A stretch of 10,289 bases of DNA, taken from contig JAJJLU010004696.1 in assembly GCA_023807065.1 (NCBI GenBank), forward strand, positions 1 to 10,289, given 5' to 3'. The first letter of the stretch is position 1; each line of letters opens with the position of its first letter. The translations under genes and the position numbers were made by a program. Shown one piece after another: positions 1-7,656 of this stretch. The DNA is from Isotricha intestinalis. Lineage: Eukaryota; Ciliophora; Litostomatea; Vestibuliferida; Isotrichidae. The notes beneath the pieces were generated by a model. It saw only the letters and a program-made list of their open reading frames with translations. It had not been told where the DNA came from and ran no database searches.

Positions 1-2
1 AA

Positions 3-62
3 TATAAATATGAAAAAGAATTAATTAAACAAAGAGTTATTATGAATTATGTTCAAGTATAG
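3..62 (+). CDS. C-terminal tail of an upstream gene (5' part outside window)
   Basis: Reading from base 3 gives an open frame of 19 codons ending in TAG at 60-62; its last residues read KQRVIMNYVQV. The other two plus frames hit stops within the first 25 bases. The codons used (GAA, AAA, CAA, AGA, GTT) match those of the other genes here, and the next 139 bases turn into stop-rich A/T sequence, as expected after a gene end. An AATAAA at 107-112 could serve as its polyadenylation signal, although such hexamers are common at this base composition. The piece is too short to assign a family, and a chance open stretch cannot be excluded. Confidence 0.45.
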   Translation, partial: YKYEKELIKQRVIMNYVQV

Positions 63-201
63 ATATTTTAATTTAATATAAATACTTAAAATTATCATTG
101 AAGAGAAATAAAGTTTTAAAATTCTTTAATTAACTATCAAAAAAATAAATAAATAAAAAATTAAATATATTCACAATTAAAAAATATCTTTTTTCATTTT
201 A

Positions 202-2382
202 ATGAGAAAAGAGTCAACTTCAAGTCAAAATTCTCCAACCTTTAATTGTTTAATATGTAAAGAAGATAGAAAATTTGTTTCAATTGGATTATGCAATCAT
301 AGAAGAATATGTTTATATTGTATAATGCGAGCAAGATTATTTTATGATGAAAATAAATGTCCAATATGTAATACAAATTTAGATGAAATTTATATTTTAG
401 ATTTCTCAAATAAAATAACTTATGAAGAATTAATTACAGAAAAAGATTTATATTATAAAGATGATGAATTCGATAAATGTCAAATATATTATACTGAAAT
501 GGATGCAAAAGAAGAAGCTTTAAAATTAAGGGGATTTAATTGCCCAATTAAAAATTGTAGAAGTGAAACTTTTGAAAATTTAGAGAATTTAAATGAACAT
601 TTAAATAAAGTTCATCGAAGATATTATTGTAACGTTTGTTTAAATGAAAATAAGAAATTTTTAAGTGAAATGGAAATTTATAATGAACAAAATTTACAAG
701 AGCATATTGAATTTGGGGAATATAAAGATGGAATTTTAATTAGTCCTCCTCATCCTTCATGTCCTTTTGAAAATAATATGAAGTTTTATAATGATGAACA
801 ATTATTTAAACATATGAATAATAATCATTTCATTTGCCAATATTGTAGAAATGAAAAAAATATAATTTTTTATTTTCTTTTAGATAATTTACTACAACAT
901 TATCAAAAAAATCATTATTGTTGTCCTTTCGCAGAATGTATCCAAGATGTTTACGTTGTATTTGGAAAAGAAGAAGAATTAATTTCCCATTTAATTACTA
1001 AACATCATGTTCAAAATGCCACTGACAGATTAAAAGAAATTATAATTGAACATAAAGGTAATTTTAAAACTTTTACTCCTCTTTCCAATGGAAAAAATGA
1101 ATTTAATTTTACCAAATATATTGAAGAATTAAAAAAAAAAAGTGAACAATATAAGAAAGATATTATTAATAATAGAAATAGATATGTTACTTTAGGGGAG
1201 TCCCATTTTAATGATGAAGGAATTGAAGTAATTTATGAATATAATAATAATAAAAGAGGAAATGGAGGAAAAAAAGGAAAAAATAAAAGAGATTATTATA
1301 ATAAATTTAATCAAAATAATTATAATAATAATTATAATTATAACAATTATAATAATTATAATAATCAAAACAATTATAATAATTATAATGATCAAAATAA
1401 TTATTACAACAGAAACAAAAATAATAATCAAAATAATTATCGGAATAATTATAATCATAAAAAAAATAATTATAATAATAGCAATAATACTAATAAATAT
1501 AATAACAATGATTTCAATAATAAAAGAAATAATTATAATTATTATAATGAAAATAATAAAAGAAATAATAACGAGAATAAACAACATCAAAAAGAAAGTG
1601 AATTCAATGAAATAGAAAATCAAGTAAAAAATATTTATATAACAAAAGAAACATTAAATTATTCTGAGATTATATCATTTTATTTAAATTCAATTAAAAA
1701 CTATATTAAAACAAAAATTATAAATGAAAAAATATCTGATCAAGAAGTAATGCTAGCTAAAGAAACAATATTTCAACTAATAATAATAATAGATAAAATG
1801 GATTCACCTCAAAAATTAATAGAATTAACATCTCTTCATAATTTTGGAATTGATTTAGGAATCAATAAACAATTAAAAGAATTATTATCATCAGGAATAA
1901 AAAATAATAAAAAATTTTACGAAATTTTAGAGAAATTAGAAAATTTAAAAAAAATCCTTTTAGTATATAAATATTTATTAATATCATATAAAAAAATTGA
2001 AGGATTATTTTATAAATTAGATTTAGAACAAATAGATCCTGATTTATATGAAGAATTTTTAGAAAGACCAAAAAAACAAAATGAAAATATGTCAAAAATT
2101 GAAAAAGAAAAAAGAGAAAGACAAATAAAATTAAAGCAAGAAATGGAAAATCAAAATTATCTTTATTCAAATAATCTAGATAATAAAAATAAAAACCAAA
2201 AAAAAGAAGACAAAAAAATTAATTTTAATCCTCAGAAAAAATCAAAAAATAAATTAGCAATGTTATTAGAAGGAAATGAAGAAGAAGACAATAAAGATGA
2301 AAAAAATAATAAAAAAAAGAATATTGGAGGTTTTAATTTATCCAATTTTAATTTAGATATAGATTTCCCAGAATTAAAGTAG
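202..2382 (+). CDS. ZNF598: ZNF598/Hel2-type E3 ubiquitin ligase (RING plus C2H2 fingers), ribosome-collision sensor
   Basis: This 726-residue protein has the order of ZNF598 (animals) and Hel2 (yeast). These cytosolic ligases recognise collided ribosomes and ubiquitinate small-subunit proteins to start ribosome-associated quality control. Seen: an N-terminal C3HC4 RING with C16, C19, C31, H33, C37, C40, C53 and C56, including the family-like stretch GLCNHRRICLYCIMRAR. Then come zinc-finger pairs C114/C119-H133/H138, C143/C146, C187-H204/H209, C212/C215-H233/H238 and C241/C246-H263/H268, ending in an ...VVFGKEEELISHL... segment typical of the family. Residues about 346-465 are an Asn/Tyr-rich insertion. 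Residues about 470-618 look helical and are unrecognised. The tail is Lys/Glu-rich and ends DFPELK. The ATG is the first after an in-frame TAA at 178-180; the stop is TAG. The family call is firm from the finger spacing. Substrates are inferred from homologues. Confidence 0.9.
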   Translation: MRKESTSSQNSPTFNCLICKEDRKFVSIGLCNHRRICLYCIMRARLFYDENKCPICNTNLDEIYILDFSNKITYEELITEKDLYYKDDEFDKCQIYYTEMDAKEEALKLRGFNCPIKNCRSETFENLENLNEHLNKVHRRYYCNVCLNENKKFLSEMEIYNEQNLQEHIEFGEYKDGILISPPHPSCPFENNMKFYNDEQLFKHMNNNHFICQYCRNEKNIIFYFLLDNLLQHYQKNHYCCPFAECIQDVYVVFGKEEELISHLITKHHVQNATDRLKEIIIEHKGNFKTFTPLSNGKNEFNFTKYIEELKKKSEQYKKDIINNRNRYVTLGESHFNDEGIEVIYEYNNNKRGNGGKKGKNKRDYYNKFNQNNYNNNYNYNNYNNYNNQNNYNNYNDQNNYYNRNKNNNQNNYRNNYNHKKNNYNNSNNTNKYNNNDFNNKRNNYNYYNENNKRNNNENKQHQKESEFNEIENQVKNIYITKETLNYSEIISFYLNSIKNYIKTKIINEKISDQEVMLAKETIFQLIIIIDKMDSPQKLIELTSLHNFGIDLGINKQLKELLSSGIKNNKKFYEILEKLENLKKILLVYKYLLISYKKIEGLFYKLDLEQIDPDLYEEFLERPKKQNENMSKIEKEKRERQIKLKQEMENQNYLYSNNLDNKNKNQKKEDKKINFNPQKKSKNKLAMLLEGNEEEDNKDEKNNKKKNIGGFNLSNFNLDIDFPELK
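1240..1600 (+). repeat. Asn/Tyr-rich low-complexity coding repeat (AAT/TAT triplets)
   Basis: Within the ZNF598-like gene, about 120 codons are mostly AAT and TAT with scattered CAA, AAA, GAT and AGA, giving imperfect NNYNNYNN-type repeats. The reading frame is kept throughout. The interruptions (single G or C bases) show that it is an imperfect repeat and not a pure microsatellite. The encoded segment should be disordered and prion-like. The antisense and shifted frames are open only because the triplets lack stops in those frames. Confidence 0.85.
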
Positions 2383-2443
2383 ATAAATTATATAATTAAT
2401 ATTCTAATTTATATATTTTTGAATTTTTTAAATAAAAATATTT

Positions 2444-5400
2444 ATGGAAAAAAATAATTTGGTTGAAACTGAAAATTTCAAAATTGAAACTGAATTGAAA
2501 GAAAATGAAGAAAAAAAAGAAAAGAATGAATTTTGGGATTCAGAAGATGAAAATTATATAAAAAGAAGTGGATTATCAACTACTCCTGAATTAATATCAT
2601 TAAATAAAAACCAAAAAAAAAATAATAAAAAAGGAATTGATAAAACCTTTTGGGTTCCTGATTCTGAAGTTAAACAATGTTATAATTGTGGAATTGATTT
2701 TTCTTTTATTGAAAGAAAACATCATTGTAGAGTTTGTGGAAATATATTTTGTAAAAAATGTACTTTTTCATTTTATGAAAGAACGTATTTCGACGTAGAA
2801 GGAGAGTTAAAATGTTGTGCTTATTGTCAAGATATGTGTAAAAAATTAAATTCTATTTTTAAAGAAAATTTAATTGAATATAAAGATGAAAAAGGGAATA
2901 AAAGTTTTGAAACTAAATTATATGATTATATAAATAGGAAAAATGATGATAAAATATTTAAAAAAATTTTAAATGAAAAAGATATCCAATTAAATAAATC
3001 ATATCATAAGATAGTAAATGAAACAATAGAAAAAGTTTTGAAAACTTCAGAGAAGTATCCAAATTTATCTCAAAATTGGACAGAAATTTTAACTAAATTA
3101 TTGATTCAAATTTTTAACAATATTTGTCCTTCTCATCAAGATTTAAATGATTCAATAGATATAACAAAATATATAAAAATAAAAACGATAGAATATCAAG
3201 ATCAAAGTTTATGTGAAGCAATTGATGGTTTTGCAATGAGAAAAAATGTTTGTTCTAAGAAAATGAAAACTGAAATTGATAATCCTACTATATTACTTTT
3301 AGATGGTTATATTGGAAAAAGAATAAATGTTAAAAATGATAATAAAGATGATTTTTATATTAACAAAAAAAGCATTTTAGGTGATGAATTAGCTAATTTA
3401 TCTTCATCTAGTGAAAAAGCTTATTTAAATATAATAAAGAAAAAAATTGAAAAATTAGACCCTCAAATTATTTTATTAAAAGAAAGTATTATTCCTGAAT
3501 TTCAAAATTTAACTTTTAAAGATAATTCTATTATTAGTATTGTTGTTGGTTGTAAGATAAAATCTCTTGAAGAAATTGCAAGATGTACAACATCTTTTGT
3601 TGTTCCTTCAATTGATTTAATTAATAAAGGAATTATTTTAGGTAAATGTGAGAAATTTGTTGTTAAAAAAATCAAAAAAAATACTAATAATAATTTGTTA
3701 TTATCATCAGGAGATTATAATTTAATGCAATTTAAAGGATGTGGAAAAAAGTTATTTTATACTTTAATTTTAAGCGGAAATAATAAAGATGAATTAAAGG
3801 AAGTTAAACAACTTTTAAAGAATACTTTATTAAAAACTATTAGAGATTTTTATTTACAAAAAAAAATGTTTAATAATTTTAATTTTTATTATCCATTTAA
3901 GAAAGAAAATAATAATAATTGCAATAATAATATAGACTTCAAAGATAATAATAAAAATGGAAATGATGAAGATGACATAAATAATAATAAAAATGAAATC
4001 AGTGATATAAAAAGTAAACTTAATGATAATATTGACTTTAATAATAATATTAATAATAAAAATAACAATGATTGTAAAACAGAAGAGAATTTAAATTTTA
4101 AAGAAGGTTTTAACAACCAACTTATAAATAATGAAAATAATACATTTGGATTAGTTCAAATAACAATGAATAAAGGGAAAAATTTAAATGTAGATCTTTC
4201 AACATCTTTTAAAAAATCTTTTAGAACATCATATTATGAAGATTCAAGAAATGAAAGTTCATTATCTATTCAAGAAAGTCAAATTTTAGATTCTGTATAT
4301 CATATTTGTGAATCTTTTTTTGTAAGTATGAATTTTTATTCCAAAAATATTGAAGAAGAAAAAACTTTAGGTCAATTAATCATAGATTTATGTAATCAAA
4401 AAAATACTACTAAATGTAAGAAATGTTCAAGATCTTTTGAAACACATATTTTTTCTCTTTATAAAGGTTCTCAAAGATTAAATATATCTTTGATGGATAA
4501 TTCCGATAAGTTATTACAAAAAATTATTGAAGAAATGAAAATTAAAGAAAATAATGTATCAAAAAATGAATATGTTAATATATATACTTTCGGTTATTGT
4601 GAAAAATGTTTTAATATTGTAACTCCTGTTAAAAAATTAAGTGTTGATGTTTTTAATTTTTCAGCAAGTAAATTTTATTATCATTTTTTTTATAATAATA
4701 ATGTTGTTAATATTCCAATTTCTGAATATTCAAATTATAAAAAATGGGAAAAATTAGAAATTGTAGATTGTAATCACTTAGCTTTTAAAGATATTTCTAG
4801 AATTTTTCTAACAGAGTCCGGAACTGTAAAATTTACTCTTGAAAAAGTTATAAAATATATTCCGATTGAAAATCAATTAAATAAAAATTTAGAATTTAAA
4901 AAAAAAAAAAATATCAATGAATTGAAAATTTTAATGAAAGAAACAAAAGAAAATTCAAATTTTTTTATTGAGGAAATTGAAAAAAATTTCGGGTATATTT
5001 TAGATTATATTAATGCTTTTACTTTTGAAAAACTAGAAAAAGAAATGATTTTATTGAAAAATATTGGAGGAACTTTTTTATCTTTTTTTATAGAAATTAA
5101 AGAAGTAAATGAATTGTTTTTTAAAGAAACATTTAATGATATATTAGAAGCTAATGTTTATATTAAACTTTTCTATTGTAGAATTTTTCAATTGATTTAT
5201 CTTCTTCATTGTATACTTAAAGTTTTAAAAAATTTAACTTTTATTGAATTCTTTGAAAAAGAAGAAAAAAAATTTGAATTGATTGAAAAAGAAAGAAGTG
5301 AAAAAGAAAGAATTGAGAAAGAAAATAAAGAAGAAAAAGAAGAAGAATTTAAAGAAAAAGACAAAGAAGAAATTAAAGAAGAAGAAAAAGTTGAAAAAAA

Positions 5401-7459
5401 GGAAGAAAAAAATGAGAATGATCAGGAAGAAAAAAACAAAGTAGAAGATAAAAAAATAGAAAAAAAAGAAGAAGTCGAAAGAAAAGATATTAAAGAAGAA
5501 GAGTATATTTTTAAAGAAAATAAAAACGAAGAAAAAATATTAGAAAATAAAGAAAAATATAAAGAAGAAGAGATTAAAAAAGAATATAAATATGAGGACA
5601 ATAAAACAGATAAAGAAGAAGAAGATAAAAAAGAAGTTCAAAGAGAACAAAAAAAAGAAAATGAATTTAAAGAAGAAAATAAGGTAAAAATAGAAGAAAA
5701 AAAAGAATTAAATGAAAAGAAAGAAGAAAACAAGGAAGATAAAAAAAATGAAATAAAAGAAGAAAAAAAAGAAGAAAAAAAAGAAGAGACAAAAGAAGAA
5801 AATTCAAAATCTAAAATTCCCAAAAATGATTATAAAAAAATATTTCTAACTGATTTTGAAAAAGAAAAAGAAAGATTTACATCATTCAGAGAGAATTTAC
5901 TAATAATTAATAAAAGTGAAAGATATAAACAATTAATTTCTAAAATTAAATTTTTTGACTCAAAACATAAACAATATGCAGTTAACGTCATTGAAAATGA
6001 TATATGTTCCTTAATATCAAGTGCGTTAACAAGTGATGAATATTTAAAATTTGTTAATTCATTTAATAAATTTAATATAGATCAATTAGAAAGAATTGAA
6101 ATTCCAATAAATGAAATAAAAGATTATAAAAATGAAAAAATTGAAATTAATGTTAATGAAGAAAAAGATGAAAATAAAAAAGAAGAAAATGATGATAATG
6201 GAAATAAAAAAGATAAAAATAATAATAAAGATAATAAACCAAAAAATAAAAAAAAAAAAGATGCATCATTATTTAAGTCTTCATTATTATTTAATTTGAA
6301 TCAAATAGAATTTAAATTAAATAATTTAGATAGAGAAAAGATACTCATTCAAATGAAGAATAATTTAATGAATGAAGGAAAAAATACTTTTATATACTCT
6401 ATGAAAAATGATATAAAACAATTAATATTTGATTCATTGGAACAATCGAATAAATTAGATAATATTTCTCATCCAGAATTATTTGATAAATTACATAATA
6501 ATGATTTATTAAATAAATATAAACAAAAATTTGCTGATTTAAAATCAATAAGTAAATCAATTTTACCAATTAAAAAAAAATATGAAGCGAAAGAAAAATT
6601 AAAATTCGAAAAACTTAAATTTGAAGAAAGTTCAATTTCAGAAGAAGAATATACAATAAAAATATTTTTCACAATCCAATTTCAAGCTTTTAGAGAATTA
6701 TATTGTTCAAATTTTAAAGATTTTATTTTATCGATGAGAAAAATTAATTTATGGAAAAATGTTTCAGGAGGAAAATCAAAATCTGATTTTTTTAAAACTT
6801 TTGATGAAAGATTTGTAATTAAATGTATAAGTAAATTTGAATTTAAAATGTTTACAGAAATGTGTGTTCAATATTTTTTACATAATTATAAATATTTATT
6901 TCATAAAATGCCAAGTGCAATGGCAAAAATAGTAGGAGCATTTAAAATAATAAAGAAATCTTCAAATAAAAATATTGAAAAAATATACTGTGTTGTTATG
7001 GAGAATTTATCATATAATTTATTAAAACCAAATATTAATTTAAAGATATATGATTTAAAAGGTTCTAGATTAAATAGATATATGAAAAATAAAGGCCAAG
7101 TTCTATTAGATACAAATTTTAGAGAAGATTTTAATGGAGAACCTTTGGTTTTAGATTCTGATATTTATAGTTTATTAAGAAGTGCTATTATTAATGATTC
7201 TTTACTTTTAAGTAAAATGAATGTTGTTGATTATTCCCTTTTAGTTATTATCTTAAATGAAGATGGAAAGGAAGATACAGATGTCAAAAAAATTAAATTT
7301 GGAATTCTTGATTATTTTAGAAAATATACTTGGGATAAACAATTAGAAACTAGATTTAAAAAATTAATCAATAATTTTAAGGATCCTACGATAATTAGTC
7401 CTGAAAATTATAAAAAAAGATTCGACGAAAAAATCAGTAGATATTTTATTGGAACATAA
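2444..7459 (+). CDS. FAB1: Fab1/PIKfyve phosphatidylinositol-3-phosphate 5-kinase
   Basis: This 1671-residue lipid kinase makes PI(3,5)P2 from PI3P on endolysosomal membranes. Domains in order: FYVE at about 70-128, with WVPD at 70-73, RKHHCR at 91-96 and zinc ligands C79, C82, C95, C98, C103, C106, C125, C128; a CCT/chaperonin-like domain at about 248-475 (NPTILLLDG, ARCTTSFVVPSID, KGCGKKL); an Asn-rich linker; the Cys-rich CCR domain at about 565-810 (C658/C661, C719/C722, TPVKKLS, C776/H778); a Glu/Lys-rich spacer at about 938-1120; the short conserved segment 1184-1200 (SLISSALTSDEY); and the PIP-kinase domain at about 1395-1668. In the kinase I see SGGKS at 1441-1445, nucleotide-binding K1460, DLKGSRLNRY from 1537, VVDYSLLV around D1596, GILDY with metal-binding D1623, and activation-loop DPTIISPENYKKRF. 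All key residues are present, so it should be active. No DEP domain is visible. The start is the first ATG after an in-frame TAA at 2429-2431; the stop is TAA. Confidence 0.95.
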   Translation: MEKNNLVETENFKIETELKENEEKKEKNEFWDSEDENYIKRSGLSTTPELISLNKNQKKNNKKGIDKTFWVPDSEVKQCYNCGIDFSFIERKHHCRVCGNIFCKKCTFSFYERTYFDVEGELKCCAYCQDMCKKLNSIFKENLIEYKDEKGNKSFETKLYDYINRKNDDKIFKKILNEKDIQLNKSYHKIVNETIEKVLKTSEKYPNLSQNWTEILTKLLIQIFNNICPSHQDLNDSIDITKYIKIKTIEYQDQSLCEAIDGFAMRKNVCSKKMKTEIDNPTILLLDGYIGKRINVKNDNKDDFYINKKSILGDELANLSSSSEKAYLNIIKKKIEKLDPQIILLKESIIPEFQNLTFKDNSIISIVVGCKIKSLEEIARCTTSFVVPSIDLINKGIILGKCEKFVVKKIKKNTNNNLLLSSGDYNLMQFKGCGKKLFYTLILSGNNKDELKEVKQLLKNTLLKTIRDFYLQKKMFNNFNFYYPFKKENNNNCNNNIDFKDNNKNGNDEDDINNNKNEISDIKSKLNDNIDFNNNINNKNNNDCKTEENLNFKEGFNNQLINNENNTFGLVQITMNKGKNLNVDLSTSFKKSFRTSYYEDSRNESSLSIQESQILDSVYHICESFFVSMNFYSKNIEEEKTLGQLIIDLCNQKNTTKCKKCSRSFETHIFSLYKGSQRLNISLMDNSDKLLQKIIEEMKIKENNVSKNEYVNIYTFGYCEKCFNIVTPVKKLSVDVFNFSASKFYYHFFYNNNVVNIPISEYSNYKKWEKLEIVDCNHLAFKDISRIFLTESGTVKFTLEKVIKYIPIENQLNKNLEFKKKKNINELKILMKETKENSNFFIEEIEKNFGYILDYINAFTFEKLEKEMILLKNIGGTFLSFFIEIKEVNELFFKETFNDILEANVYIKLFYCRIFQLIYLLHCILKVLKNLTFIEFFEKEEKKFELIEKERSEKERIEKENKEEKEEEFKEKDKEEIKEEEKVEKKEEKNENDQEEKNKVEDKKIEKKEEVERKDIKEEEYIFKENKNEEKILENKEKYKEEEIKKEYKYEDNKTDKEEEDKKEVQREQKKENEFKEENKVKIEEKKELNEKKEENKEDKKNEIKEEKKEEKKEETKEENSKSKIPKNDYKKIFLTDFEKEKERFTSFRENLLIINKSERYKQLISKIKFFDSKHKQYAVNVIENDICSLISSALTSDEYLKFVNSFNKFNIDQLERIEIPINEIKDYKNEKIEINVNEEKDENKKEENDDNGNKKDKNNNKDNKPKNKKKKDASLFKSSLLFNLNQIEFKLNNLDREKILIQMKNNLMNEGKNTFIYSMKNDIKQLIFDSLEQSNKLDNISHPELFDKLHNNDLLNKYKQKFADLKSISKSILPIKKKYEAKEKLKFEKLKFEESSISEEEYTIKIFFTIQFQAFRELYCSNFKDFILSMRKINLWKNVSGGKSKSDFFKTFDERFVIKCISKFEFKMFTEMCVQYFLHNYKYLFHKMPSAMAKIVGAFKIIKKSSNKNIEKIYCVVMENLSYNLLKPNINLKIYDLKGSRLNRYMKNKGQVLLDTNFREDFNGEPLVLDSDIYSLLRSAIINDSLLLSKMNVVDYSLLVIILNEDGKEDTDVKKIKFGILDYFRKYTWDKQLETRFKKLINNFKDPTIISPENYKKRFDEKISRYFIGT
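3893..4140 (+). repeat. Asn/Asp-rich low-complexity linker inside FAB1
   Basis: About 80 codons between the CCT-like and CCR domains are mainly AAT, GAT and AAA, giving an Asn/Asp/Lys-rich linker. It keeps the frame, lies at a domain boundary, and most likely codes for a disordered spacer. Confidence 0.8.
5255..5805 (+). repeat. Glu/Lys-rich, almost all-purine coding tract inside FAB1
   Basis: About 180 codons, nearly all GAA, AAA, GAT and AAT, encode a highly charged Glu/Lys segment between the CCR and kinase regions, probably a long helical or disordered spacer. At the DNA level the plus strand is almost pure purine; positions 5755-5789 are an unbroken run of 35 purines. The frame is intact on both sides, so it is part of the protein. 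Confidence 0.85.
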
Positions 7460-7656
7460 TAAAATAATTTATTTATTTTGATTAATTTTAAATCAATAAA
7501 AATTAATATTCATATCGATAAAAAATCAACCAAAAATGAGATGTATAGGCAATGTAAAAAATAATCATTAAAAAAAATAAAAGAAAAAAAATAAACAAAA
7601 AGAAATAAAAAAAAAAATTTTCCAAAAAAATCTAATTTAAAACATTAATAAAATAT
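7460..7656. other. Convergent 3' intergenic region between FAB1 and the cystatin gene
   Basis: These 197 bases separate two stop codons that face each other. They are A/T-rich with long A runs near 7560-7630. Just after the FAB1 stop there is a small inverted repeat, TTGATT at 7478-7483 and AATCAA at 7491-7496, overlapped by an AATAAA hexamer at 7495-7500 that could be the FAB1 polyadenylation signal. I see no gene or RNA here. Confidence 0.5.

Noticed and set aside
1310..1560. Regular short repeats suggestive of a CRISPR or satellite array
   Set aside because: Units are three bases and imperfect, with no spacers, and the repeat is read in frame as protein.
1235..1615. Open plus-strand frame of 126 residues, mostly Ile
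   Set aside because: Shifted reading of the same triplet repeat; the true frame carries the RING and zinc fingers upstream and continues to 2382.
1192..1623. Open minus-strand frame of 143 residues, nearly all Ile/Phe
   Set aside because: It is the antisense of the AAT/TAT repeat in the ZNF598-like gene; those triplets contain no stops in this frame. The Ile-rich product has no domain signal.
1862..2170. Minus-strand frame of 102 hydrophobic residues resembling a membrane protein
   Set aside because: Antisense of Lys/Glu-rich coding sequence reads as Phe/Leu-rich; it overlaps a well-supported gene.
3889..4116. Short Leu/Ser-rich minus-strand frame
   Set aside because: Shadow of the Asn/Asp-rich FAB1 linker; similar shadows at 5638-5823, 6469-6672 and 9084-9272 are rejected for the same reason.
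202..7459. Ciliate-type reassigned stop codons
   Set aside because: The conserved frames use CAA/CAG for Gln and TGT/TGC for Cys, and conserved C-terminal motifs lie just before TAA or TAG, so these act as stops.
202..7459. ZNF598-like gene and FAB1 as a functional operon
   Set aside because: The two act in unrelated processes (translation quality control and endolysosomal lipid signalling), and short gaps are general in this window.
7478..7500. Bacterial-style intrinsic terminator after FAB1
   Set aside because: The stem has 6 mostly A/T pairs and the context is eukaryotic; a polyadenylation hexamer is the more fitting reading.
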